Shown here: in pieces, positions 1 to 9,006 of the stretch
Position numbering within the stretch: position 1 is the first letter of the stretch
Layout: every line of letters begins with the position of its first letter
Assembly: GCA_021800165.1 (NCBI GenBank)
Contig: JAJYZF010000003.1
Coordinates: 37,101 to 101,100 of the forward strand
Direction: 5' to 3'
DNA from: Planctomycetota bacterium
GTDB lineage: Bacteria > Planctomycetota > Phycisphaerae > WQYP01
DNA length: 64,000 bases
Position numbers and translations under genes: made by a program
Notes under the pieces: model-generated
Told to the model about the DNA's origin: nothing
What the model saw: only the letters and a program-made list of their open reading frames with translations
Databases searched by the model: none

Positions 1-2382
1 AAAGCGGACATAACGTCCACCGGCGGGAAGTTGCGATCCCACCGCCCAACGCAGTACCTGCGACCATAAGACATTTTGCAGATTGTCTCCGCCCACCTGC
101 CGCAGCCGCCAACTTTCATCGCTGGCTAGATACAACACCCGCCCGGAACCCACGGACATGGTAGCCAGCAGCGCCCGATGCTTGGTTGGCACACCCGTCG
201 GCACCACATGCGAACCTTTATCTCCAATGGCCCACAGCACACGGGCCGCGGGTTTAATATCGGTTTGGCGACTGTGCCAGTACCAACGCGGCATGTCGCG
301 CCATAACCGGGCATTGTGCCCTTGGGTTAAACCAAACTGGCCAAAACCGGAATTCAAGCCTTCCGCGGTGAGTTGTGGCACAAAACCACGTTGAAACTGC
401 TCTTCGAGGATCACCGGCGACCAGTGACTGGTCGGTTGGACCGGCAGCAATGATTGCAGCGGCATGCCGATGTAATCTTCCGGCATGTGATGAGGCCCGG
501 CGATGAGCACCAGCGCCGCCCCGCGATTTTTCACGGCGGCCACAATCGCCTGTTGATCGGCGATATTGAGCACACGCGGCGGAACATCACCAACAATAAT
601 CAGGTTGTAAACCATCCACTGCTTGATAGTTTGCGGAAGAATTTGTGCCAGATAGCTGGGATTTTTAGGAAACGCCTGCAACGCCGGTGGTGCCTTTATG
701 CCCGGAACTTTTACCGGATGCAAAAGAATTGCCTGCAAGTGCACCCGGGGATTGCGTGAAAAATATTTGACCAGATATTGATAATCCCAGCCCGGACGGC
801 TATCCACCAGCAACACCTGTAATTTGTCGCGCCGCACCGTCACGCGAAAATGCCGCACCGTACCCATGCGATTGAGAACCCCTGGAATCGGCAGAATATG
901 AATGGCATACCGATACCCCCCCGCCAGCGGTGGATGATCCTTAAAGGCCACCGGCGTAAGAACATCCGGCCCTCTGGCCTTGATGACTTTAGAGGCCAGC
1001 AACGCTTTTCCACGGAGAAATTCCAGTTTCACCAATTTGCCAGCCAGACCGGTGATATGGATCAGAGCCGTGGCCTGCACCACGGAATGTTTATAGATCC
1101 AACTGGGAGCTTGAATCTCTTTAATAGTTGCCGCCGGTGCGGCCTTATCCGAACCCACCACCAAGGTAAAAACCTTCGTGCCGCGCACAGCCAGAAGGCG
1201 GGCGATTTCCGCCGGGGCAGGCCCCACATTTTGACGCCCGTCCGAAACAATTACCACACTGGAGGCCCGATCATTGACGGCGCGTTGGGCCACCGCTTCA
1301 AGTCCCGCGGCGATATTGGTCTGCTTGGCCGTTGAGGACATGGCGCTTTGCAGCACCTGGTTGGCATTGCCGGGCTTTAAAGTGCCGGCCGTCACTCCAT
1401 GGGCCCCAAAACTTACCACCCGCACCCGATAGCGTTTGAACAACTGGGCGAAACTCCCCCGGGCCGTCGGCGGGCGGTGGCGCAAAATTGCCTGGGCCAA
1501 TTGAGATCGCGTCATCATGGCCACCCGGGCCAAAGCCTGCAAAACTTGTTGATCTTTGGCATGGCTTGCCAAAAACGCTGTATCCTGCTCAGTGGCGGCG
1601 GCGTTCAAATCCCGCAACACCGATCCCATATTAATGCGCATGGCCCGCCAGGGAAGCGTCTGCCGCGGCAGTGGCGTTTTCGTCTCCCGCACCTGCTTGA
1701 TGCTGGAATTCATCAGCGTTTGGAGGCGAACCATGTCCGCACGCAAGGCGGCGGTCTCCTGCCGGCCTAAGCTTGTGTTCAGGCGAGCCTCTACGGCTTG
1801 CAATTTGTTTCGCCAGAGACGCAGACGGCTGAGAAATTGCTGATCCGCGTGGAATTCTGCCGCCGGTCCGATACTAAAACGGCTGCGGCGTTGCAACTGA
1901 ACAAAACGGGAAAGCTCCTGACTTAAAATGCTCAGGCGGGCCAAGGCCGTATCCGCGGAGTCCGGCCACATTTGCGGTGAAATATAACCCAATTGGCAAG
2001 CCCAGCGTAGCTGGGCAACGCGTGACCCCTGCGGATCGGTCAGGGCCATCGACTGGCTGCGATCCAGCACCAGCCAGAGCGTACCGGCGGAATGAACGTC
2101 ATGCATCCAACGGAGAGCGGGGCGTAAAAGCAACAGCACCAGCAGCAGGACCAAAGCCAGACGCAGCAGCAAAAGTAACACCAGCGTTCGCCGGGGCACC
2201 AAAACCTTTTGCGCCTGATACAGGTAGACAATCAACCCCATACAAACCACCGCGGCCAGCACGATGAGCCAAAGCCCAATCGCCGGCTGCACCGAAAGAT
2301 GCCAGCCGGAATTGCCCGCGGTTTTAGCGGCGGATTCGGCTGCGGCCTTGGCGGTGGTTGCGGCCTGCGTGGCGGTGCTCAT
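1..2382 (-). CDS. Large VWA/GATase-like membrane protein, C-terminus cut by window edge
   Basis: An uninterrupted reading frame of at least 794 codons runs leftwards from ATG at 2380-2382 and leaves the window with no stop. Two hydrophobic segments (about residues 36-55 and 66-87) are followed by a von Willebrand A-like strand with a MIDAS-type D-x-S-x-S (VLDRSQS, D107/S109/S111). Further on is a strand reading VLLVDSRPGWDYQYL and later a GDVPP / AGPHHMPEDY stretch, resembling the class I glutamine-amidotransferase-like fold typical of the big membrane proteins in planctomycete MoxR operons. It lies 54 bp downstream of the BatA-like gene in the same direction. The start is preceded by a purine-rich GGGGCAGGA. 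Function is unknown; by context it is an envelope protein assembled or controlled with the MoxR AAA+ ATPase. Confidence 0.85.
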   Translation of the reverse strand, partial: MSTATQAATTAKAAAESAAKTAGNSGWHLSVQPAIGLWLIVLAAVVCMGLIVYLYQAQKVLVPRRTLVLLLLLRLALVLLLVLLLLRPALRWMHDVHSAGTLWLVLDRSQSMALTDPQGSRVAQLRWACQLGYISPQMWPDSADTALARLSILSQELSRFVQLQRRSRFSIGPAAEFHADQQFLSRLRLWRNKLQAVEARLNTSLGRQETAALRADMVRLQTLMNSSIKQVRETKTPLPRQTLPWRAMRINMGSVLRDLNAAATEQDTAFLASHAKDQQVLQALARVAMMTRSQLAQAILRHRPPTARGSFAQLFKRYRVRVVSFGAHGVTAGTLKPGNANQVLQSAMSSTAKQTNIAAGLEAVAQRAVNDRASSVVIVSDGRQNVGPAPAEIARLLAVRGTKVFTLVVGSDKAAPAATIKEIQAPSWIYKHSVVQATALIHITGLAGKLVKLEFLRGKALLASKVIKARGPDVLTPVAFKDHPPLAGGYRYAIHILPIPGVLNRMGTVRHFRVTVRRDKLQVLLVDSRPGWDYQYLVKYFSRNPRVHLQAILLHPVKVPGIKAPPALQAFPKNPSYLAQILPQTIKQWMVYNLIIVGDVPPRVLNIADQQAIVAAVKNRGAALVLIAGPHHMPEDYIGMPLQSLLPVQPTSHWSPVILEEQFQRGFVPQLTAEGLNSGFGQFGLTQGHNARLWRDMPRWYWHSRQTDIKPAARVLWAIGDKGSHVVPTGVPTKHRALLATMSVGSGRVLYLASDESWRLRQVGGDNLQNVLWSQVLRWAVGSQLPAGGRYVRF

Positions 2383-2436
2383 ATAGTCCTGCCCCTTTCC
2401 AAGAGCCATCCCTCAGCCCAGCGCGTGCGCTTCGAT

Positions 2437-4662
2437 TCAAAATGTGGCATTGGACACCTCCTGGGGCAGGGCCGCACGAGGCGACGCCAGCAAGCGACGA
2501 CACAAGAGTACCTCACCGAGCAACATGGCCATCACCAGCAGCGCCAACCATGGCCACAGTTCCACTCCCACCAGCACACTGTTAAGCACGCCGGGAATTT
2601 GTTCCGGCTTGATCACGGCCTGGATAAAGTGTTGATGGGTCAGCCAACTCAGATCCGCCTTGGACACCAACTGCGGATTTAACTCTCGGGAATCAATGGC
2701 CACACTGTAGTATACCGGCTGCGGAATAGACCCCGGCTTAAACACCGCCTGATACAACCCCGGCAGTTGGGTATGATTGTAAACCATCAGGTATTTTCCG
2801 TCGGCGGTAATTTGCGGTTGCACCGCCGCGGCAACCCCGACAGGATTGATGATTTTGGCGCTTTGCACGGTGGGTTTCACCGGTCCGGTCCAGACAATGG
2901 AATCACCAGGGTTTAAAAAGTGTCGTCGGGTATGTTGACTGCCGCCCAGCGCCAAGGCATACACGCTTTGATCGACCAGAGGAACAAAACTCCCGGCGGC
3001 GGTAGGCCAATCATTCCACGAACCATCAACAGGCGTGGACCACATCACCACCTTACCGCCTTCAATGCCCACGGATTTCTCAAGAATGATGGGATCGCCT
3101 CCGGCCGTGGCCAGCAGAACTTTGACCAATGGACCCGCTGGCAGCAAGCGCCACCATTTCGTTAAAGTTACGCCCACAATCATATTACGATGCAGGGCCG
3201 CTAGAATGTGAACCATGGAATTGCCGGGGCGCTTAATGACCAGCATAGGGCTGTTGGCGGCATGTACCAGTGGCCCCAAAGTGGCCACCGACAATCCCGC
3301 CGCAGGCAACGCCTGATCCACAAATTCGGGCGTGGTGTTTGGACCCAAAATAAACCACAGGCCATGACCGGCACGGGCGTAATCACCGAGGTTGCCCAGC
3401 AGCCGCCGCGGTAAGCCTACCGGATCGTTGACGACCACCGCGGCATAGCGTGCAAGTTGCAGACTTTGGGCACTGGAAACGCTTACCACCTGCGGCTGAA
3501 TCAGAGCTTTCCGGGCCAGAGTGGACGAGAACGGCTGCATGGCCAGAGCGAGAAATCGGCTGGCCCTGAAACCACCCGTGTCCACCGCCTGACTGTCAAT
3601 GATCAATACCGGAAGATGTCTGCGCACGTTGACGGCAGCAATGGCGTTGTTATCGGCGGGCAAAGCGTCATGCACATCCGCCTGCACTTTAAGCCAATGC
3701 GATCCGGCATTGTTAAAACGATACCGAAACGAAATGGTTTTGGATTTTCCCGCGGCCAGATCAGCGATGATACGCTCGGTCACCATTTTGCCGTCGACCA
3801 GGAAGTGGATGGGCACATGGGTCAACGGCAATGGACCGGAATTGGCAATGCTCACGGAAAGCCGCGCCGGACGACCCACCCCCACCAGCGCCGGCTGGAT
3901 GTGAATAGACCCCACCGATAAGTTAGACAAGGTTGGTGTAACGCCCACCGGCACATCGTAAACCAGCATTTTTCCCGGCCCCGTCGGACCACGGCGCAGA
4001 GCCTGGCTCCAGAGCGCCGGATGGTCGACCCGCCACGAAATGGCCCGCTGGTTCGATAACACCAGAATCACTTTCTGGAAATTGCTGCCGCGATCAACCA
4101 TCCGCCGGGCCACCGCAATGGCTGCGGGAATGGAGGATCCGGTAAGACCCGGTGGTTCGTGGCTCAGCGGTCGAATGAAGTCCCGCCGCAACGCCGCCCG
4201 ATCGGAAGCTGAAACGGGCAGTTGGGAAAGTGATACCGGCCGGTGCTCCGCGAGAATGACCGAAAGTGTGTCACCCGGACGCAGCATCGTCGTCAGACGC
4301 CGCAGCAGCCCCGTTTGTTTCTGAAAGTCCGTCTGCCCATTGCCTCTTAGGCCGGAGGAAATGGAGTGGTCCATCACCACGGCAATATCGGTGGTGGCAT
4401 GGGAGGAAAACGGATTCAGACGACCCGCCCCCAGTACCGGCCGGGCCAGCAGGAATGCCAAAAGTGCCAGCAGAGCAATACGCAGGAGCAACAACAACCA
4501 TTCTTCAATGGTACGGCGCCGCCGCTGCTGAATTGAGGACTCTTCCAAAAACATCATCGCACCCCATGGAATGGGCGTGGTGCGATGGCGGTGCAGCAGA
4601 TGAATGACTATCGGCACACCGGCGGCCAGCAGGCCCAGCAGCAAAATCGGCATTTCTATCAT
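2437..4662 (-). CDS. BatA-like membrane protein with VWA domain
   Basis: A 741-residue protein. The N-terminus (LLGLLAAGVPIVIHLLHRHR, then PIPWGAMMFL) is the characteristic BatA/aerotolerance-regulator N-terminal membrane domain. A second hydrophobic segment follows at about 55-78. A VWA-like domain has D-x-S-x-S at D98/S100/S102 (VVMDHSIS). The middle is beta-rich and Ig/CARDB-like (GVGRPARLSVSIANSG), and the C-terminus has a final transmembrane helix (LWPWLALLVMAMLLGEVLL) with a short cytoplasmic tail. The start overlaps the upstream DUF58 stop as ATGA, so the two are translationally coupled. Family knowledge places such proteins with MoxR ATPases in envelope stress or protein-maturation systems; the substrate is unknown. 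Confidence 0.88.
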   Translation of the reverse strand: MIEMPILLLGLLAAGVPIVIHLLHRHRTTPIPWGAMMFLEESSIQQRRRRTIEEWLLLLLRIALLALLAFLLARPVLGAGRLNPFSSHATTDIAVVMDHSISSGLRGNGQTDFQKQTGLLRRLTTMLRPGDTLSVILAEHRPVSLSQLPVSASDRAALRRDFIRPLSHEPPGLTGSSIPAAIAVARRMVDRGSNFQKVILVLSNQRAISWRVDHPALWSQALRRGPTGPGKMLVYDVPVGVTPTLSNLSVGSIHIQPALVGVGRPARLSVSIANSGPLPLTHVPIHFLVDGKMVTERIIADLAAGKSKTISFRYRFNNAGSHWLKVQADVHDALPADNNAIAAVNVRRHLPVLIIDSQAVDTGGFRASRFLALAMQPFSSTLARKALIQPQVVSVSSAQSLQLARYAAVVVNDPVGLPRRLLGNLGDYARAGHGLWFILGPNTTPEFVDQALPAAGLSVATLGPLVHAANSPMLVIKRPGNSMVHILAALHRNMIVGVTLTKWWRLLPAGPLVKVLLATAGGDPIILEKSVGIEGGKVVMWSTPVDGSWNDWPTAAGSFVPLVDQSVYALALGGSQHTRRHFLNPGDSIVWTGPVKPTVQSAKIINPVGVAAAVQPQITADGKYLMVYNHTQLPGLYQAVFKPGSIPQPVYYSVAIDSRELNPQLVSKADLSWLTHQHFIQAVIKPEQIPGVLNSVLVGVELWPWLALLVMAMLLGEVLLCRRLLASPRAALPQEVSNATF

Positions 4663-5609
4663 CGGGAATGTCTCTCGTACATACGCTGCGCCAGATAGGC
4701 CGTGAGGGCCTGATCAAAGGGTTGCCTGGTATTGAGCACCGACCGGCTGATACGCAGCGCGTTGGTGGCTTCATGGATGGCCGTTAGATGTTCCCGCAGT
4801 TTGGCCATGTACCTGGCCCGCACCAGGGCAGGGTCCAGCCGCAAGTGGTGACCGCCGCGTTCGAGATTTTCAAAAAGAGTCCACTTCCGAAACGGGAAAT
4901 TTATTTCATCATCGGCCATCACTTGCAACAGCAACAGTTCATGCCGACGATGGCGAAAATGGTGCAAAGCCTCAATCAAGTCGTCGCTTTTCTCAAAGCA
5001 ATCACTGATCAAAATCACCAGACCTCGATGGCCGAGGCGCTCGGCCACTTCATGGAGCCGCGGGGCCAGCGACGATTCCCCTCCGGATTCGGATTCTTCC
5101 AGGGCCGTGGTGATATTCATCAGATGCGAGGGCGCACTGCGTGGCGGAATAAATTTGCGAATCTGGTTGTCCAGAGTGATCAGCCCGACCGAATCCTGCT
5201 GCCGCAGCGCCAGATACGCCAGACAAGTCGCCAGAAATTGACCGTAGCGTATTTTGCTTAGCGGCTCGTCGACGCCGCGGTAGTTCATGGATCCGCTCAC
5301 ATCCAGCACAATGTGCGCCTGTAAATTGGTATTGACTTCGTACTGCTTGATGTAATAGCGATCGGCCTTGGCGAAGACCCGCCAGTCGATACGTTTGATG
5401 TCATCGCCGGGAACGTATTGTCGATGCTGGGCAAAATCGATGGCAAACCCCAGATGGTTGGACCGGTGCAAACCCTGCACGTAACCATCCATAAATTGCC
5501 GGGCCACCAGTTCCAGCCGGCTGATCCGGCCCAGCGCCGCCGGATCCAGCAGGCCCGACGGTGCCCCCGGCACATGATCTGAAGATAATGTTGCGTTTTC
5601 AAGTGCCAT
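4659..5609 (-). CDS. DUF58 domain protein (MoxR partner)
   Basis: About 316 residues from the chosen start. The N-terminal half carries the DUF58 signature (GLHRSNHLGFAIDFAQHRQY, then VPGDDIKRIDW), followed by a VWA-like region with VLDVSGSM (D-x-S-x-S). It sits between moxR and the BatA-like gene in the usual order and overlaps the BatA-like start by 4 bp. The open frame extends upstream to 5762, overlapping the moxR end. I chose the internal ATG at 5607-5609 because it leaves the family-typical roughly 20 residues before LLDP; in-frame ATGs at 5642 and 5651 are alternatives and none has a strong ribosome-binding site. Predicted soluble. Inferred role: adaptor for the MoxR ATPase. Confidence 0.88.
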   Translation of the reverse strand: MALENATLSSDHVPGAPSGLLDPAALGRISRLELVARQFMDGYVQGLHRSNHLGFAIDFAQHRQYVPGDDIKRIDWRVFAKADRYYIKQYEVNTNLQAHIVLDVSGSMNYRGVDEPLSKIRYGQFLATCLAYLALRQQDSVGLITLDNQIRKFIPPRSAPSHLMNITTALEESESGGESSLAPRLHEVAERLGHRGLVILISDCFEKSDDLIEALHHFRHRRHELLLLQVMADDEINFPFRKWTLFENLERGGHHLRLDPALVRARYMAKLREHLTAIHEATNALRISRSVLNTRQPFDQALTAYLAQRMYERHSR

Positions 5610-5682
5610 GATCGCCCGATATAGCCTGGAGATGACCGCCATGATGCCCATGCCGCCGGACCGGGGGAGGCCGCCGGCTTGC

Positions 5683-6783
5683 TCAACCCACCGTCGCCGC
5701 CAGAGAAGAAGCCCCCTGGGAGCGTGGTATTTCACGCAGCAGGCGGTCAATGATTTTATCACTGGTCAAGCCCGCGGCTTCGGCGCTAAACGTGGTGAGA
5801 ATCCGATGCCGAAGCACGGGATGAGCCATCTGCGCGATATCTTCCGTCGTAACATGCACCCGCCCATGGAGAATTGCACGAGCCTTCCCCGCCATAATCA
5901 GATATATCCCGGCCCGCGGACCAGCCCCCCATTGAATGGAGTCGCGGATAAACGTCGGAGCATCTTTTTCGTGCGGACGTGTGGCCCGTACCAGATCACG
6001 GGCATACGCATACACATGGTCGGCCACCGGAACACGGCGCACGATCTGCTGAAGTTGCAGCACTGCCGCCGCATCCAGCAGCTTGTTCACGGCCGGACGA
6101 TAATTGGTGGTCGCCTGCTTCATGATCTGCACCTCTTCAGCCGCCGTAGGGTAATTCACCACCGTCATGAACATGAACCGGTCCAACTGGGCTTCCGGCA
6201 GTGGATAGGTACCCTCCTGCTCGATGGGGTTTTGCGTGGCCAGCACAAAAAACGGTTCCGGCAATTCGTAGGTATGTTCACCCGCGGTGACCCGGTGCTC
6301 CTGCATGGCTTCCAGCAGAGCGGCCTGGGTTTTCGGCGGGGTGCGGTTGATCTCGTCGGCCAGAATCATGCTGGCGAAAATCGGACCACGGACAAACCGA
6401 AACGAGCGCCGCCCCGTGGTGTGGTCTTCCTCCAGCACATCGGTGCCGGTGATATCCGAGGGCATTAAGTCGGGGGTGAACTGCACCCGTTTGAAGGGCA
6501 GATTCATCACGTCGCTGATGGTTTTGATCAGCAACGTTTTCGCCAATCCCGGCACACCTACCAACAGCACATGCCCCTGACAGAACATCGCCGTTACCAC
6601 CTGTTCTATAACCTCATGTTGACCCACAATGACCTTGCCGAGTTGCTCGCACATGTTGCGATAGGCTCTGGCCAATTCTTCCACGGCCTGTAAATCCGAG
6701 CCGGTTACATTGGCTCGACCAGCCATGGAGGGCGGTTTAATAAGCGGGGAGATGGGCGTGCCAAGTGGTGCGGAGTCAGTCAT
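5683..6783 (-). CDS. MoxR family AAA+ ATPase
   Basis: A 366-residue protein. It has Walker A GVPGLAKT (about 76-83), Walker B ILADEINR (about 141-148), a sensor-1-like ATQNPIEQEGTYPLPEAQLDRF and a C-terminal lid, all matching the MoxR family (usually 310-350 residues). The longest frame begins at 6849, but ATG at 6781-6783 has AAAGGA about 8 nt upstream and gives a sensible N-terminus (MTDSAPLG). It is the first gene of the minus-strand operon MoxR / DUF58 / BatA-like / VWA-GATase-like. MoxR proteins act as chaperone-like ATPases on VWA-protein-associated complexes; the client here is unknown. Confidence 0.93.
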   Translation of the reverse strand: MTDSAPLGTPISPLIKPPSMAGRANVTGSDLQAVEELARAYRNMCEQLGKVIVGQHEVIEQVVTAMFCQGHVLLVGVPGLAKTLLIKTISDVMNLPFKRVQFTPDLMPSDITGTDVLEEDHTTGRRSFRFVRGPIFASMILADEINRTPPKTQAALLEAMQEHRVTAGEHTYELPEPFFVLATQNPIEQEGTYPLPEAQLDRFMFMTVVNYPTAAEEVQIMKQATTNYRPAVNKLLDAAAVLQLQQIVRRVPVADHVYAYARDLVRATRPHEKDAPTFIRDSIQWGAGPRAGIYLIMAGKARAILHGRVHVTTEDIAQMAHPVLRHRILTTFSAEAAGLTSDKIIDRLLREIPRSQGASSLAATVG

Positions 6784-6881
6784 CCCAATTTCCTTTAAAA
6801 AGACCCTGTAAGCCAGCCGGTCAACAGGAATATAAACGAATTCCAGCACCCTTTATTGCCCGGGGGGAGTGGCGGCCGCGG

Positions 6882-8639
6882 CTATGCCGGTGTGCCCAGC
6901 CTAAATGAAACCACCATTTGTGATTTTAGCACTACTGGGGTGAAAGTGATGCGGTGCAGTGGCCGGGCATCTCGCCCCTCATGCTGCTCTTTCGGATAGG
7001 TCTCCACTGCGAACTGCCCGTCCGTCAGTGCCGACAGGGACACCGCCTGGCTGGCCTCCCCAATTTCCACGCACCGGTTTTGATTTTGCACGGCCACATT
7101 CTCAAAGGTTATAAAGGCTTCTTCCACGGCTTGGGGCGGCTCGCTAAAGCGATAGGTGTCAGTCAGGGCAAGCCACCCCGAATTATCAATCTTCAATTCC
7201 CGCCCCAGGTGCTGCAGCGTCGGATCAGGATACGCATGGGTCATGTCAATCACAATTTTTTTCTCGCCAGAAGCGTTGAGTCCATAAGCCTCGATTATGC
7301 CATAGTATTGATGGCCGGCCGCCTGTTCACGGCCATTCACCAACGGCACGGAATGGCCGCGCGATCGACATACCAGAATATCGTACCGGTCAGGACCAAA
7401 AGTTTTGGACGTATACACCGGAGCGCCGGGGTCCGTGAGAAAAGTCCGCTGACCCACCATCCAAATAAAACTGCCGATATCGTTGTGGTTGTGTGAAACA
7501 TCGTTGCGGCCCGCAACTGCCGCCAGGACGCTACCAGTCGCCGCGTATAGCTTGGCTAAACCAAGCTGCGGCAATAGGACGTCCGTACGGTTGGCATCCG
7601 GCTGCGGGCGCTGGCCTTGATACAGTGCCAAGGTTCGAAGGTCGGGCAGCCTAAGCAGGCCCTGCGGAGTCGCCTCGGTCAACGAAAAGAGCTCTGGCAT
7701 CGCAAAGAGCCGGTTAATCTTTAACGCCGTCTGGGCCTGCAAATAGCCGTTGTCGCTGTCCGAAAAAGTGGTTCGCAATGGACCGCGCAGATGTACCGCC
7801 GTCGGAAATCTGCAGATTCGTTCAACGTGCGGATCCGCCGCGAGGTTAACCTTGCCCCCGGTACGCAGGCCTAGGGCCAGCGCCGCATCGAGCAAATGCC
7901 CAAAACCGTATTCCCAATAGCCAACGCCTTCCGGGCAGCCTCCATCCGCTGTGAAATAGTGCAGGGCGTAATCCATCCGGCGACAGACTGGGTGAACAAA
8001 AGCCGCGAGCTGCCACGGGTCGCGAATCTGATACAAGGCGGTTTGAATGAGGTTGCTGTTGCACACCGAGTTCCAGTTGTTGCCATCCGTGGTCCACCAG
8101 TCGGTCGTGCGCCAATCAAGGGCAAGATTCAGGATGCGTGCTTCAATCTCCCGGCAGATACGTTCCTGGACGCGTGGCCCCAGCCGATCCCGAAAGAGCC
8201 AACTCAATTCCGCAAGCGTTCGCCCAATCCGGGAGGAAACCAGATCGATATAGCCAGGGTCCATAGCCGGAAAGCTCCAGCGGCTTTCGCACCAAGACCA
8301 GAGCAAATCTTGAAGTTCGTCCAAGTTGGCCGCGGGATGGTCCAGCCATAGCGCCAAAGCTGCGCGCTCGGTGCGATCCAGCCGCTGCTGAAACAGAACC
8401 TCGTAAAGCTCCCGGCGGCCCGTTTGAAAATAATCTTGGTAATCATGGTACCGAAGGACAGGGATAGCCGATTCGGGATCAATTTCTTTGGCCAAGCGGT
8501 CCCACAGGCCACTTTCGTGGGCATACTGCCGGGCAATGGCCTTACTTTCGGAATCCGCCAAACCCGGCCACACCGCGGCATCCATGAATGGGACAAGCAG
8601 GTTACGTAACTGCGAAACGGAGATGTTGTTTAACAGCAT
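6882..8639 (-). CDS. Heparinase II/III family protein (polysaccharide lyase-like)
   Basis: A 585-residue protein. The N-terminal two-thirds is helical with many Trp (WSWCESRWSFP, WRTTDWWTTDGNNWNSVC), as in the alpha/alpha toroid of heparinase II/III lyases. The second part has SHNHNDIGSFIW followed by DPGAPVYTSKTFGPDRYD and HSVPLVNG, a pattern characteristic of the Heparinase_II_III family; the His and Tyr residues are candidates for catalysis. No signal peptide is visible, so it would act in the cytoplasm on imported oligosaccharides or need another export route. The ATG at 8637-8639 has only a weak GTGGACC upstream. It lies near a PEP-CTERM protein, a GH-A glycosidase and a LacI regulator. 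Substrate cannot be told from sequence. Confidence 0.8.
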   Translation of the reverse strand: MLLNNISVSQLRNLLVPFMDAAVWPGLADSESKAIARQYAHESGLWDRLAKEIDPESAIPVLRYHDYQDYFQTGRRELYEVLFQQRLDRTERAALALWLDHPAANLDELQDLLWSWCESRWSFPAMDPGYIDLVSSRIGRTLAELSWLFRDRLGPRVQERICREIEARILNLALDWRTTDWWTTDGNNWNSVCNSNLIQTALYQIRDPWQLAAFVHPVCRRMDYALHYFTADGGCPEGVGYWEYGFGHLLDAALALGLRTGGKVNLAADPHVERICRFPTAVHLRGPLRTTFSDSDNGYLQAQTALKINRLFAMPELFSLTEATPQGLLRLPDLRTLALYQGQRPQPDANRTDVLLPQLGLAKLYAATGSVLAAVAGRNDVSHNHNDIGSFIWMVGQRTFLTDPGAPVYTSKTFGPDRYDILVCRSRGHSVPLVNGREQAAGHQYYGIIEAYGLNASGEKKIVIDMTHAYPDPTLQHLGRELKIDNSGWLALTDTYRFSEPPQAVEEAFITFENVAVQNQNRCVEIGEASQAVSLSALTDGQFAVETYPKEQHEGRDARPLHRITFTPVVLKSQMVVSFRLGTPA

Positions 8640-9006
8640 AATTGGTCCACATGGCCCCTGCCGACGAGGCTACAGCACCTATGAGAGAAAAATTTACACT
8701 ATTTCCGAGGCAATGCCAAACTGTGGAGCCACAACGGCCACAGCACTGTGCCTGGCAAGCCTGCAGCTCCGAAAAAATAGCGCCCTTGACCCGGCGTCAC
8801 AATGTGGCTTGCCCAGCCCATCGTCGCCTTGGTCCTTTGGCAAGCGGGCTGGTTACTCAATGAATCGGCCTCATGGCACAGCCACAAAAAGCCGACATTG
8901 TCCTACATGAGGCCAATAGGAGATTTGGATGCATACGTTAACCACAGCCGCATTGCCGTCCACTCGGAACCAATTTGTACTACACCCGCTTCATGCTGGG
9001 CCTATT
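8640..9006. other. Intergenic region upstream of the heparinase-like gene
   Basis: This 367-bp gap separates two minus-strand genes. No convincing coding region is present: short open frames in both directions have no ribosome-binding site and no recognisable protein features. I could not identify a clear promoter or a hairpin with a T tract. It presumably holds the 3' end of the PEP-CTERM transcript and the promoter of the heparinase-like gene. Confidence 0.4.

Noticed and set aside
1605..1625. T-loop-like GTTCAAATCCC suggesting a tRNA
   Set aside because: It lies inside a long coding frame and no acceptor or anticodon stem can be built around it.
850..1770. Plus-strand open frames of 161 and 123 codons near the left edge
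   Set aside because: They lie opposite the 794-codon minus-strand VWA/GATase-like frame, which has coherent domains.
5608..6468. 286-codon open frame on the plus strand opposite moxR
   Set aside because: It is antisense to a clear MoxR ATPase, has no ribosome-binding site and an Arg/His/Gln-rich product typical of shadow frames in GC-rich DNA.
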